A DNA stretch of 64,000 nt, taken from NCBI RefSeq assembly GCF_030150205.1, contig NZ_JASLGT010000027.1:62001-126000 (forward strand), written 5' to 3'. Position 1 is the stretch's first letter, and the number at the start of each line of letters is the position of its first letter. Positions 1 through 9,187 of this stretch are shown piece after piece. A program made the translations under genes and the position numbers. The notes under the pieces were generated by a model. The model did not search any database. It saw only the letters and a program-made list of their open reading frames with translations, and was not told where the DNA came from. Origin of the DNA: Niabella sp. (lineage in GTDB: Bacteria > Bacteroidota > Bacteroidia > Chitinophagales > Chitinophagaceae).

Positions 1-100
1 GGTTAAACCTCGTCTTTTCAAAGCCGCAGCGCCGATCTTATAAGTAAACGACCAAACAGATAGTAAAAGTGCAGCGCACCGGTAATAAGAGGTTTACATC
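1..100 (+). repeat. dispersed ~100-bp repeat, copy A
   Basis: Begins with GGTTAAACCTCGTCTT and ends near GGTTTACATC. It matches 278-378 over nearly its whole length and shares its core with 52052-52150. The right half carries a short hairpin-like word GTGC-AGC-GCAC; the left half carries a GC-rich GCAGCG word. The pattern resembles small intergenic REP-like elements. The element may start before the window. Confidence 0.7.
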
Positions 101-277
101 GCACGGCACACTGGATGACCATCATACAGCGGCTGAGACAACCGCTTGTTGCATCATGCGTATTCGCACGCTGGATCTTTATGCAATTGATTGAATGGAT
201 ATAGTCTGATTGAAGGCTCCGGCCTAAGCAAATGGATACCGATCCGCCACATTTAAAATTAAAAAAGAACACCGTCA

Positions 278-378
278 GGTTAAACCTCGTCTTTCAAAGC
301 TCCAGCGCAGCGCCGATCATATAAGTAAACGATCAAACAGATAGCAAAGGTGCAGTGCACCGATTAAAAAGTTTACAC
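278..378 (+). repeat. dispersed ~100-bp repeat, copy B
   Basis: Second copy of the element at 1-100, starting GGTTAAACCTCGTCTTTC and ending near AAGTTTACACGG. It has the same order of words: GGTTAAACC palindrome, a GCAGCGC word, AAGTAAACGA-CAAACAGATAG, GGTGCAGTGCACC hairpin, then GTTTAC. The copies differ by scattered substitutions and small indels, so they are not a recent duplication. Confidence 0.7.
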
Positions 379-517
379 GGCTGGAATACGTATGACTACA
401 ATAAAGACCGGATTTAAAGTTAGCCGGCATCATTTTTCATTACCAGATGGGGTAAAACAAGGATTTAATATTATATTTAATGTAGCAATTATTTAGTATA
501 AAATATTTTTTCATACA

Positions 518-1960
518 ATGAGAAGTAGGCTGCCTTTTTTAATACTGCTTACCTTGCTGACTTTCCGGGGCAACACACAGCAGCTAACCCTGCAGGACTG
601 CATCGGCAAGGCACTGCAAAACAATACCACCGTACAGCTGGCCCGGCAATCGATCGAAACCCGCCGGCAGCAATACGACGCCTCCAAACTCAACCTGCTG
701 CCCAAAGCCGACCTGATTGCCGGGTACAATCATTTAAGTGAACCGCTTACGCTGGATCTGTCGGGATTAAAGAGCGGGATTGTAGAGGGTGCCGCCAACC
801 AAAGCGTGAACACCGCCAATAACGTTTACAACCAGATTACCGGTAACGACCTGCCCCAGGGTGTTAAGGATAAGATCTATACTTCCACGCAAAGCATTGT
901 TGATGCATTTTATCCCAACCGCAATCCCGAGATCAGTAAACAGGATTTTGTTACCGCGGGCATCCTGTTCCGCCAACCCATTTACCTGGGCGGCAAATTA
1001 AAGGCCGTACAGAATCTGGCAAAACAGCAGGTCGTATCCGGACAGGTAAACCTGGATGCTGTAAATGACAATGTAAAATTCAGCGTCACTTCACAATATA
1101 TTCAACTCCTGTATTTAAACTCAATGTTGCATAAACAGGAGCAGCTGGTAGCCGCATTGAATAAAACTAAAAAATCTGCTGAAGACCTGCTGAAAGCAGA
1201 GATCATCCCGCCCTATCAAAAAAAATGGGCAGATGTGCTGCAAACCCAGGGGCAAACCAACCTCGACAACCTGAAACTGGAAAAAGAAAACGCCTTGCTG
1301 CAGATGAAACAACTGATGGGGTTAAACCTGGAAGATCCGGTAGCGATCGATGATACGCTTTCCGACAATACACAACTACCGGCGGCCTTCCTGGACCCGG
1401 ACCTCGGGTTAAACCCCGATCTGCGGCTGCTGAACAGCAAACAGGAAGAAGCCAATATCCTGGTAAAGACTACCAAGACCGCTAACCTTCCGAATATTTT
1501 TGGAATTGCCAACTACCAGTTCCTACAAAAGAATCTGCCCGCAATTGTACCACCCTGGCTGGTAGGCGTTGAGTTGCAGTGGAGTATTTTGGGCTGGATC
1601 GAAAACTCAAAAAAGGTAAAAGCGGCGCAATCACTGGCCAATGAAAGCAACCTGCTTATCCGGCAGAAAAAGGAGACCCTGAACCTGGGCACGCGCATTG
1701 CCCAGAATAAGATCCTGGCACTCCGCAACCAGATGCAGGCTTTAAAACTGGCAAGGGACGAAGCCATAAATACCGCGGGCATTGTACAAACCCGGCTGGA
1801 TAACAGCCTGTCTTCCGTAAAAGATGTAAACGACGCCCAGCAATTACAGTATGAAGCCGAAAAGGCTTATTATACCTCCGTTCTGGCTTATAAAATTGCG
1901 GTAGCCACTTACTTCTATATACTGGGAAAACCCGATGCGGCTGCATCCTTCATTCATTAA
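518..1960 (+). CDS. TolC family outer membrane efflux protein
   Basis: Outer-membrane channel of a tripartite export system, 480 aa. An N-terminal signal peptide (about residues 1-20, hydrophobic LPFLILLTLLTF) is followed by LTLQDCIGKALQNN, the usual opening of the OEP domain (an LTLxExIxxAL-like motif). The remainder is long, helical and Q/N/A-rich with two OEP repeats, as expected for the periplasmic alpha-barrel. The ATG at 518 is the only sensible start. It heads a run of five same-strand genes (TolC, HlyD, two ABC-2 permeases, GH16) with spacings of 25 nt or overlaps. The substrate cannot be read from the sequence. Confidence 0.92.
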   Translation: MRSRLPFLILLTLLTFRGNTQQLTLQDCIGKALQNNTTVQLARQSIETRRQQYDASKLNLLPKADLIAGYNHLSEPLTLDLSGLKSGIVEGAANQSVNTANNVYNQITGNDLPQGVKDKIYTSTQSIVDAFYPNRNPEISKQDFVTAGILFRQPIYLGGKLKAVQNLAKQQVVSGQVNLDAVNDNVKFSVTSQYIQLLYLNSMLHKQEQLVAALNKTKKSAEDLLKAEIIPPYQKKWADVLQTQGQTNLDNLKLEKENALLQMKQLMGLNLEDPVAIDDTLSDNTQLPAAFLDPDLGLNPDLRLLNSKQEEANILVKTTKTANLPNIFGIANYQFLQKNLPAIVPPWLVGVELQWSILGWIENSKKVKAAQSLANESNLLIRQKKETLNLGTRIAQNKILALRNQMQALKLARDEAINTAGIVQTRLDNSLSSVKDVNDAQQLQYEAEKAYYTSVLAYKIAVATYFYILGKPDAAASFIH

Positions 1961-1985
1961 CTACCGGTGAAAATGAGTTTATAAA

Positions 1986-3005
1986 ATGGAAAATCAAACA
2001 AGTTCCAAACAAAAGAAAACAGGATTTAAAAATTACTGGGCACTATTGATCCCCCTGCTGATCCTGCTTATTGCATTGCTGTTCCTGCTGCGTAAAGATA
2101 AAAAGCCCGGCAGGGAAACCATTACCGGCATGGTAGACGCCGCTACCGTTGATGTAAGTGCCGGCATGCCGGGACGGCTGGAAGCGCTGAATGTAAAAAC
2201 AGGCGATACCGTCACCGAAGGGCAATTGCTGGCCACACTAAAAAGCGAAAGCCTCGATATCGTAAAATCACAGGCCGGCGATGCCGTAAATATTGCCCAG
2301 CAAAATCTTGATCTTTTAAAGCGCGGCGTGGCCCCTGAGGTTTTAAAATCAGCCGTTAATATCCAGGACATCGCCGAGCAGCAACTCCAGCTCGTAACCA
2401 AGACCTATGACCGTATGATCCGGCTTTATGATCAGGGGGTGATCTCCGGGCAGGAGAAAGACCTGATCAGCTTTAAATATGAAGCAGCAAAAAAAGAACT
2501 GGAAACAGCCAAACTCAATGTGGAACTGCTGCGCAAGGGAAGCAACCCCCAAATGCTCGGAAGCGCCCAGTCTTTGTTAAGCCAGGCCAAAGGCGCAGAG
2601 GAGCTGGCGGCAAACGTAAAGGAAAAAGCCAGCATCCACGCTCCTGCGGCAGGCATTATTACCACCCTGGTTTCCAAACAGGGAGAAATGGTAAACGCCG
2701 GGTACCCGATCATGACCATCCAAAAGGAGGCCTCTTTTTTTATCACCTTTAATGTACGGCAGGATCTGATGACCCGCCTCCCAAAGGGCGCTGTTGCAGA
2801 CCTGAAGATTCCCGGTTGTGTTCCTGAAAATATAAAAGGAACCGTTACGGAACTGGCCCCGGCGCTGGGCTATGCCAATTGGGTCCCGGCCGATCAGTCG
2901 GGCCAGATGGAGCTGCGCACATTCAGCATCAAGGTAGTGCCGCAGCACATGGAATCCATACAGGGCCTGCGATCCGGCATGACTGCACAACTCCTGCTTC
3001 CGTAA
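1986..3005 (+). CDS. HlyD family periplasmic adaptor (membrane fusion protein)
   Basis: 339 aa adaptor expected to join the TolC channel encoded upstream to the inner-membrane permeases downstream. One N-terminal membrane anchor (about residues 17-36, WALLIPLLILLIALLFLLR) is followed by a biotinyl/lipoyl-like half motif (VDVSAGMPGRLEALNVKTGD, about 56-75). A long alpha-hairpin rich in A/Q/L/E comes next (about 90-210), then the second lipoyl half (SIHAPAAGIITTLVSKQGEMV) and a beta-barrel domain. The stop overlaps the next gene start in TAATG at 3003-3007, implying translational coupling. Confidence 0.92.
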   Translation: MENQTSSKQKKTGFKNYWALLIPLLILLIALLFLLRKDKKPGRETITGMVDAATVDVSAGMPGRLEALNVKTGDTVTEGQLLATLKSESLDIVKSQAGDAVNIAQQNLDLLKRGVAPEVLKSAVNIQDIAEQQLQLVTKTYDRMIRLYDQGVISGQEKDLISFKYEAAKKELETAKLNVELLRKGSNPQMLGSAQSLLSQAKGAEELAANVKEKASIHAPAAGIITTLVSKQGEMVNAGYPIMTIQKEASFFITFNVRQDLMTRLPKGAVADLKIPGCVPENIKGTVTELAPALGYANWVPADQSGQMELRTFSIKVVPQHMESIQGLRSGMTAQLLLP

Positions 3006-4165
3006 TGAGCACCCTTGCTACCATCATAAAAAGAGAGTGGAAGCGGATCTTCACGCTGCCGGCACATTACGTAGTGCTGCTGGTGATCCCCCCCGTGGTG
3101 TTCCTGTTCTTTGGCTTTATCTATAATAAAAAGTTTGCCGAGGACATGCCGGTAATGGTATGGGATGAGGATCAGTCGGCGTTGAGCACAAAGCTTACCG
3201 ACATGCTGAATGCAACGGCCAGCATCCGCATCACCGGTATCGCGGCCAGCGAGCAACAGGTGCAAACCGCTATCAGGAGCGGCAACATATTCGGTGCGGT
3301 TCATTTTCCCCGGAATATGGAGGCCGACCTCAAAAGCAATCACCCAACAGCCGTAACCGTTTATACCAATGCCGCCGCCATTGTGCCGGCCAAACTCATT
3401 TACAAGGATGCTGCGGGCGTTATCATCAAGGGCGGCCTGGCAGTGGTGCTGCAAAAGTTTACCAAACAGGGCATGCCCGAAAGGCGCGCCATGGCTTTAT
3501 TACAGCCCATACAACTAAACACGGTCACCCTTTATAACCCCGATTACAACTACCAGCAATACCTTACGCCCGGCCTTATTACAGTGGGCCTCCAGATGGC
3601 ACTGATCCTCGTAGGCGTGCTGCTTCTTAACTATGAAGCAAAAACCGGCACTTTTAATGAGCTGGTGCAAACCGCAAAAGGCTCGGCCTCACAAATTGTG
3701 ATCGGAAAGACCATTGCACATCTTACCATTGCCTGGCTGAATTTTATCCTGATTGCAGGCATCGTATTCCCGGTTTACGGTCTATCGAAGCCCGGCACCT
3801 TCTGGTCGTTCTTTATATTGTTTTCATTGTTGTCCCTGGCATGTATCGGCATCGGGCTGATGGTATCCGCCATTGTAGCCGATGTGATCACGGCTACGGA
3901 TGTGGCACTGTTCTATACATCGCCGGCCTTTGTGTTCAGCGGGTTTACATTTCCCCGGTGGGCTATGCCCTGGTACGACCAGTTCTATGCCGGGCTTATG
4001 CCTTATACGCCCTTCCTGGACGGCTTTATAAAAGTATATTATATGCAGCTGCCGCTAGGCTATGCACAGCGCGAATGCGGGCTGCTGCTCATCTTTATCG
4101 CGGTAAGCCTGCTGGTGGCCATCCTGATGCTGCAGCGAAAAATAAATAAAACCGTATCCCCGTGA
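3005..4165 (+). CDS. ABC-2 type transporter permease (first of two)
   Basis: Inner-membrane permease of the ABC-2 (ABC2_membrane_3, YhhJ/YbhR-like) class, about 386 aa. One N-terminal helix (YVVLLVIPPVVFLFFGFIY) precedes a large extracytoplasmic domain, and about five C-terminal helices follow, in the typical layout. I chose the ATG at 3005 (MSTLATIIKREWKRIF), which overlaps the HlyD stop by one base; the longer frame from 2879 runs inside hlyD and lacks family similarity. It shares architecture with the next gene, so the two probably form a heterodimer. No ATPase gene or nucleotide-binding motif is found in the operon. Confidence 0.9.
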   Translation: MSTLATIIKREWKRIFTLPAHYVVLLVIPPVVFLFFGFIYNKKFAEDMPVMVWDEDQSALSTKLTDMLNATASIRITGIAASEQQVQTAIRSGNIFGAVHFPRNMEADLKSNHPTAVTVYTNAAAIVPAKLIYKDAAGVIIKGGLAVVLQKFTKQGMPERRAMALLQPIQLNTVTLYNPDYNYQQYLTPGLITVGLQMALILVGVLLLNYEAKTGTFNELVQTAKGSASQIVIGKTIAHLTIAWLNFILIAGIVFPVYGLSKPGTFWSFFILFSLLSLACIGIGLMVSAIVADVITATDVALFYTSPAFVFSGFTFPRWAMPWYDQFYAGLMPYTPFLDGFIKVYYMQLPLGYAQRECGLLLIFIAVSLLVAILMLQRKINKTVSP

Positions 4166-5322
4166 AGTCTGTGATCACCATATTTAAACGCGAGATCCGG
4201 CTGGTTTCTTCTCAAAAGGCACTGGTGCTTATTTTTCTAATTGCGCCGATCGCCTACGCCTTCATGTATGGCAGTATTTATACCAACAAACTGGAGGAAG
4301 AAGTAAAGATCGCCGTAGTGGATATGGATGGCAGCGAGCTTTCGCGTATGGTTACCCTGCAACTGGATGCCACACCCATGGCAACGGTTGTTCCGGCCCG
4401 TGATCTGCACGACGCCCAGCAACAGTTATATAACGGCAACGTACAGGGCTACCTGTTCATGGAAAAAGGCATGCAGGCAAAAGTGCTTTCGCTGCAAAAC
4501 ACTACTGTAACGCTTGCCGTAAATGCGTCCCGGTTCCTGCCCTCCAGTGATCTTACCGCCACGCTCTCAAAGATCTGTCTTACATTGGGAGCCGGTATCC
4601 GTATGAAGTATATCAGTAAGCAGGGGGCAGGAAATGAAGCCGCGTTGCAGCAGGCCAACCCTTTAAGCCTCGATTACCGGCCTTTGTATAACGAAAACTC
4701 CAGCTATGGGGCATTCCTGTTGCCAGGCCTGCTGGCCATCATCCTGCAGCAAACCTTATTAATAGGCCTTGTAGCCGCCATGGGCATCGAACGCGAGCAA
4801 CGGTTCCCCGGTCTTTATGGAGCCGGCAGCTCTGCAATCCTTACAGGCAAGGGATTGTTTTACCTGCTCATCTTCCTGATCATCGGGCTGTTTTTTGTAA
4901 CCATCAACTTTATGGTGCTCCGTATTCCCATGAGGGGCAGTGGTATAAACCTGCTGGTGTTAACCACCATTTTCCTGTTAGCATTGATCTCCATGGGGCT
5001 TTTTATTGGCTCGTTCTTCAGATCTCCGCTGATGGGTATGCAGGTGATGGCCTTTTCCTCCTACCCCATTTTCCTCATCACCGGCTATTCCATGCCCTAT
5101 CATTCGCTGCCCGTTTTGGTGCAATGCATCTCCGATCTGCTGCCCACCACACCGTTTTTAAAAAGTTATCAATCTATGGTACAAACCGGTGGTAACTTGT
5201 TGGATAATAAAGACGCGCTGCTGCACTTGCTGGTACTATGGTTTGTATACAGCCTGCTGTTTTTATGGAGGATGAACCGGCTGCAAAAAAAACTCCGGAT
5301 AACCGGCGATCTTAAACAATGA
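4162..5322 (+). CDS. ABC-2 type transporter permease (second of two)
   Basis: 386 aa ABC-2 permease paralogous in layout to the gene before it: N-terminal helix (LVLIFLIAPIAYAFMYGSIY), a periplasmic domain, then hydrophobic helices including LLIFLIIGLFFVTINFMVL. The start is GTG at 4162, overlapping the previous stop in GTGA; no ATG fits the conserved N-terminus. Its own stop overlaps the GH16 gene by four bases (ATGA, 5319-5322). Such overlaps throughout the operon suggest fixed stoichiometry. As for its partner, an ATPase would be needed and must be supplied from elsewhere. Confidence 0.9.
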   Translation: MKSVITIFKREIRLVSSQKALVLIFLIAPIAYAFMYGSIYTNKLEEEVKIAVVDMDGSELSRMVTLQLDATPMATVVPARDLHDAQQQLYNGNVQGYLFMEKGMQAKVLSLQNTTVTLAVNASRFLPSSDLTATLSKICLTLGAGIRMKYISKQGAGNEAALQQANPLSLDYRPLYNENSSYGAFLLPGLLAIILQQTLLIGLVAAMGIEREQRFPGLYGAGSSAILTGKGLFYLLIFLIIGLFFVTINFMVLRIPMRGSGINLLVLTTIFLLALISMGLFIGSFFRSPLMGMQVMAFSSYPIFLITGYSMPYHSLPVLVQCISDLLPTTPFLKSYQSMVQTGGNLLDNKDALLHLLVLWFVYSLLFLWRMNRLQKKLRITGDLKQ

Positions 5323-6905
5323 AAAGAATTTTATTTTTATTGATACTATTTATCGCAATGAGCAGTCATGCACAAACGCCCCGTGTTGCTACCTCATCGC
5401 TCCGGCTCCTGGGTACTCGCAGCTGGATCCGCGTAAGCTGGGATGCAGACGCAACGGCAACCCAATACCGCCTGTACTGGTCGCCGGGCCATAAGCGGCC
5501 GGCCCGGGCCAATGCCCTTCCGGTACAGGATACCCGTCATTACTATATACAGAACATTGTGGCCGGAGCCACTTATCATGTGTGGCTGGAACGAATCAAC
5601 AGCGCGGGCAGCAGCTTCAGTGAAGGGACGGTTACCGCCAGCAAAAAATGGGAACAGGATCCGGAAGCGCTGAAGGAGTTAACAATCAATCCCAGTTCAA
5701 CGGCGGTGCCCGAGGGCATGCAGTTATACTGGCAGGATGAGTTTAATGATGCACTGCTGAACCGGAGCAAATGGAGCACTAACTATTTTTCTTCGCTCAA
5801 TTATCTGAATGAAACATCAAAAAAAGAAATGCTTGCCGGTCAGCTGCCTCAACCAGCTTACCGGCTGAATGGGAAAACCATTGATCTGTTTGTAAACGAC
5901 TCCCTGCCCGCAAGATTGTATACTCCAAAAGGAAATCAAAAAATATCTTCCATACAAACCTACGACTGGCAAACCAACGAAAACCTGCTGGATAATAGCC
6001 GGGGCGGTTATTTTGAGGTAAAAGTGCGGCGAAGCAAATCGGGGAATCCCAAAGGCGTGAATACCGCATTCTGGTTCGACTCACCGGGCCCCGACCTGCG
6101 TTATTACCTGGAGCAGGGAACCGTATTGAACGGCACAGCGGGCATCCGTCCGCCCGGACAGGTTTTTGAAATCGATGTTTTTGAGCTGCTGAATGCACAG
6201 TTTGTATTACATGGACAGGTAGATAAAAACGGGAAGTTTGTACATAACCTGGCAACCCATATTGCAAAGGGCTACCAGCACGAAAACAACTGGATTACAC
6301 ATGGCGTGTTGTGGACCCCCACCAGCATTAAACACTATATCAACGGCGATCTCATCGGGGAATACACAGATAAGCACAAGATCTATGCACCCAATCATTT
6401 TATGAATGTGTTCCTGGGCACCTATGGTTCCGGCGGCCATGTAAATATGGAAGTAGATTATATCCGTTATTATCAATGGCCCTTGTCTGGCGGCAATGAG
6501 CTTCCCAACCCCGGCTTTGAAGACAACGTAACCCTGGCACCCTGGGAAAGCAATGCTTCGCTTGCAGCCGGCGCCGGCCGGAAAGGCAGCAACGGATTGC
6601 GCCTCATGCCCGAACAAAAAGCGGAGCAATATATTTACCTGGATCATAGTCAGGCCTACACGCTGGAATACTGGTCAGCAGGCAAGGGCACGCTGAAAGC
6701 CACGGTTGAAAATGTAACCATGGTTACCGGAGCACTTTCTGCCGCTGCAAGCCAAACAGTAGAAAGTAAACAGGCCTTTGCTTCAAACAGGTTAATTTTT
6801 AAAACCGGGGCAGAACTGGATCATCATAAAAAAACCATCCGCCTGGTCATTGAAAACACCGGGAACACAACCGTTGTCCTGGACGATATTACTATAAAAA
6901 AATAA
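5319..6905 (+). CDS. secreted glycoside hydrolase family 16 protein with FN3 and C-terminal domain
   Basis: 528 aa. Signal peptide about residues 1-19 (MKRILFLLILFIAMSSHAQ). A fibronectin-III-like domain lies at about 22-110 and a GH16 laminarinase/agarase-type fold at about 130-390. The catalytic signature ExDxxE is present as E284-I-D286-V-F-E289, so the enzyme is probably active on beta-glucan or a related polysaccharide; the substrate is inferred only from the fold. About 390-528 is a beta-rich, probably carbohydrate-binding module (NPGFEDN opening, ending VVLDDITIKK). The gene overlaps the ABC permease by four bases, an unusual partner for a drug-exporter-like operon. Confidence 0.85.
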   Translation: MKRILFLLILFIAMSSHAQTPRVATSSLRLLGTRSWIRVSWDADATATQYRLYWSPGHKRPARANALPVQDTRHYYIQNIVAGATYHVWLERINSAGSSFSEGTVTASKKWEQDPEALKELTINPSSTAVPEGMQLYWQDEFNDALLNRSKWSTNYFSSLNYLNETSKKEMLAGQLPQPAYRLNGKTIDLFVNDSLPARLYTPKGNQKISSIQTYDWQTNENLLDNSRGGYFEVKVRRSKSGNPKGVNTAFWFDSPGPDLRYYLEQGTVLNGTAGIRPPGQVFEIDVFELLNAQFVLHGQVDKNGKFVHNLATHIAKGYQHENNWITHGVLWTPTSIKHYINGDLIGEYTDKHKIYAPNHFMNVFLGTYGSGGHVNMEVDYIRYYQWPLSGGNELPNPGFEDNVTLAPWESNASLAAGAGRKGSNGLRLMPEQKAEQYIYLDHSQAYTLEYWSAGKGTLKATVENVTMVTGALSAAASQTVESKQAFASNRLIFKTGAELDHHKKTIRLVIENTGNTTVVLDDITIKK

Positions 6906-7134
6906 AGGGCCCGACATCGGCAATCCGCCGGCCGCTTCAAAACAGGATACCCAACGGCTCCACAAAATCGGGATCAATGCGTAGGTGCATATATGGTTCT
7001 TCAACTCATAAAGTAGAATAACTAAAGGGCTACTTATGACGTTTTTTATCTTCCTGTCTCTTACGATCAATGTCCTTATTTCTTGCTTTATTACAAAAGA
7101 ATAAGGCGCCTCACTCAGGGTTTAGGTTCACCGC
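6906..7134. other. intergenic region after the GH16 gene
   Basis: 229 nt between convergent genes. No strong hairpin with a T-run and no recognisable gene or promoter were found. Confidence 0.4.
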
Positions 7135-7752
7135 TTATTTTCCCTGAATCGATTTAAGGATATCTGTCGACATCGAAAGCCCCATTGAAGGCATTACCAG
7201 TGCGCTCATGATCATACCAATAACTACATAAACCGCAATCATAACCAATAGGGATACTATAAAATAAGAAAGATGTTTATCTTCCGGTGTCTTTTTCATT
7301 TTTGGTAAACCCAAATACAGGAGGTACAGGCCATACAGGCTGAAAATAGCACCAACAAAGGCAAGAGGAGGCAATACATTGAGCAAACCGCCGATCCATG
7401 CTGGCGTATAAGCATAGGCGACCAACTGCACCGACCGGCCCATATTTTTTTCGGAAGCAAAACTGGGTGCCAGCGCATCAATTACAAAGGCACTGATAAA
7501 TACGCCCAATATGCCCATAATCAATGCATTTGCTGCCTGGTAGATTCCCCAGTTAATGCCTTTTATTCTAAAAAAACCAGCATCCACGCCAATAAATGCA
7601 TAACCGATAAATGCAGCTACAGCGGCAAGTCCTGCCAGCGGCAGTACATACCCGGTAATCACTTTTGCATTATCGGGCTGTTCCCCGTCAATAATATCCC
7701 ATTCTGTTTTGGGAGAAAGGATCATGCTTTTTGCGCGGTTGATGACATTCAT
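7135..7752 (-). CDS. Yip1 family membrane protein
   Basis: 205 aa integral membrane protein with about five hydrophobic segments (for example GYVLPLAGLAAVAAFIGYAFIG and YFIVSLLVMIAVYVVIGMIM). The N-terminus INRAKSMILSPKTEWDII is the typical opening of bacterial Yip1/YckC-like proteins, where an amphipathic helix and a W-x-x-I stretch precede the first membrane helix. Function in bacteria is unknown. It is a single gene, divergent from the pirin group, with a 178-nt shared promoter region. Confidence 0.8.
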   Translation of the reverse strand: MNVINRAKSMILSPKTEWDIIDGEQPDNAKVITGYVLPLAGLAAVAAFIGYAFIGVDAGFFRIKGINWGIYQAANALIMGILGVFISAFVIDALAPSFASEKNMGRSVQLVAYAYTPAWIGGLLNVLPPLAFVGAIFSLYGLYLLYLGLPKMKKTPEDKHLSYFIVSLLVMIAVYVVIGMIMSALVMPSMGLSMSTDILKSIQGK

Positions 7753-7930
7753 AATCAGACGTTTTTATAGTTTTTGAAATGGAGGGCTAAAGGTAGTCCT
7801 CCATCAGCAACGGCTTCATCGCTAAATCTGGCGATAAGCATACGCTCCTGGCATGATCCGGATCACTTAACCTAGTTTAAGTATAAATCTTTTATACGGT
7901 TGTAACTTTATAGTACAAGGAGTAAAGAAT
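7753..7930. promoter_or_regulatory. divergent promoter region with palindrome before the pirin operon
   Basis: A perfect palindrome GTATAAA-TCT-TTTATAC lies at 7881-7897. It is followed by TAACTTTA (7903-7910), which matches the -7 element of Bacteroidota in the form seen before several genes here. The palindrome sits where the -33 element and spacer should be, so it could be an operator. The binding protein is not identifiable. Confidence 0.45.
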
Positions 7931-8296
7931 ATGAAAACAGAAATTTTAGGCATCAACATTGGTGAACGTGCAATGCAGTTACTGAAAGCGCAGGAAAACA
8001 GCAACCTGGTTCAGGTACTTACGGCCGAAGAAGCGGTGGAGAAATTTCAGCTGGTTGATTTTGACGTAGTCGTAGCACCCGAAGCATACCTGAGCACTCA
8101 TGAGGAAGCAATGCTGAAAAAATTGCTTTCGCTGAAAAACCACGACAGCATGTGGATTACTTATGCGCAGGAACAGGAAGCGGAACTTGCAACCGCAATC
8201 AACGGGTTCCTGAAAGAACTGGAAACCGCTCCGCGGCATTCGTTTTCCGTAACCGATCACGGGCTCACCCCCCCAATAAATATGAAGATTCTCTAA
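7931..8296 (+). CDS. small conserved hypothetical protein, first gene of the pirin operon
   Basis: 121 aa, soluble, no signal peptide, no named family recognised. It begins MKTEILGINIGERAMQLLKAQ and has alternating beta and helix segments (FDVVVAPEAYLS, MWITYAQEQEAELATAINGFL) that resemble a degenerate receiver-like or Rossmann-like fold; this is only an impression. It has a rare strong ribosome-binding site (GGAG at 7919-7922, 8 nt before ATG). The 11-nt string ACAAGGAGTAA before it recurs before the following pirin gene, so both are probably read from one transcript. Confidence 0.7.
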   Translation: MKTEILGINIGERAMQLLKAQENSNLVQVLTAEEAVEKFQLVDFDVVVAPEAYLSTHEEAMLKKLLSLKNHDSMWITYAQEQEAELATAINGFLKELETAPRHSFSVTDHGLTPPINMKIL

Positions 8297-8316
8297 ATAA
8301 CAAGGAGTAACATACA

Positions 8317-9183
8317 ATGGAAAAAACAATTGAAAAAATAATACCCCGGCCGGCTCAGCCGCATATGGTGGGCGACGGGTTCCGGGTATATGGCTTTATC
8401 CCCGCTGCTGTAGACCGCAGAAGCATGAGTCCCTTCCTGGTACTGGACTTTAATCCCGAATACAATTTTGGTCCGTCTGAAATTCCCCGTGGCGTAGGTG
8501 CACACCCACACAAGGGTTTTGAAACAGTAACCATTGCCTATAAGGGGAGCGTACAACATGCCGACAGCAGTGGCGGCGGCGGCGTGATTGGTGAAGGAGA
8601 TGTTCAATGGATGACCGCAGGCTCCGGTATCCTGCACAAAGAATTTCATGAGGAGCAGTTTTCAAAAACCGGCGGTCCTTTTGAAATGGTACAGCTTTGG
8701 GTAAACCTTCCCGCAAAAGACAAAAATGTATCGCCCCATTACCAGGCAATCGGAAAAGACCAGATGGGGAAATATACGATTCCCGGGAACGGCGGTATCG
8801 TAAATGTGATTGCCGGTAGCTTTAATGGTATACAGGGACCAGCCAGTACCTATACCCCTGTTCATCTTTCGGACATCAAACTAAAAGCGGGCGGAGTGGT
8901 GACCACACAGTTCCCGGAAAACTTTAATACCGCCCTGTTGATTATCAAAGGTGCCGTAACTGTAAATGGGAAGCAGGCCCCGGAGCACAGCTTTGTTTAT
9001 TTTAAAAATGAAGGCGAGGCCATTACGGTTTCGGCTATGGAAGATGCCGTGGTACTGTTGTTGAGCGGGGAACCGATCCCTGAACCCATTGCCGCTTATG
9101 GCCCGTTTGTAATGAATACCCAGGCAGAAATTTATGAGGCGATGGAAGCTTTTCAGGCTGGCGGGTTTGGAACCTTGGATTAA
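8317..9183 (+). CDS. pirin family protein (first)
   Basis: 288 aa bicupin of the pirin (YhhW/quercetinase-like) family. The first cupin keeps the metal-binding set: H63 and H65 in AHPHKGFET, then H107 and E109 in GILHKEFHE, matching the H-x-H...H-x-E pattern of pirins. Known family members act as redox-sensing cofactors or as quercetin dioxygenases; the substrate here is not inferable. A good Shine-Dalgarno (GGAG at 8304-8307) precedes ATG 8317, unusual for this genome. A hairpin (9188-9234) separates it from a second pirin gene. Confidence 0.92.
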   Translation: MEKTIEKIIPRPAQPHMVGDGFRVYGFIPAAVDRRSMSPFLVLDFNPEYNFGPSEIPRGVGAHPHKGFETVTIAYKGSVQHADSSGGGGVIGEGDVQWMTAGSGILHKEFHEEQFSKTGGPFEMVQLWVNLPAKDKNVSPHYQAIGKDQMGKYTIPGNGGIVNVIAGSFNGIQGPASTYTPVHLSDIKLKAGGVVTTQFPENFNTALLIIKGAVTVNGKQAPEHSFVYFKNEGEAITVSAMEDAVVLLLSGEPIPEPIAAYGPFVMNTQAEIYEAMEAFQAGGFGTLD

Positions 9184-9187
9184 TTTT

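Larger units (their letters stand above)
1..517. other. gene-free left edge
   Basis: No convincing gene is visible. The stretch holds two imperfect direct copies of a ~100-bp repeat (described separately at 1-100 and 278-378) separated by unrelated sequence, followed by an AT-rich leader before the TolC gene. The short reading frames here have no recognisable product and lie across the repeats. Confidence 0.6.

Noticed and set aside
2879..3004. Longer N-terminus for the first ABC-2 permease
   Set aside because: The extra 42 residues lie in another frame of hlyD and lack similarity to permeases; ATG at 3005 fits the TAATG overlap.
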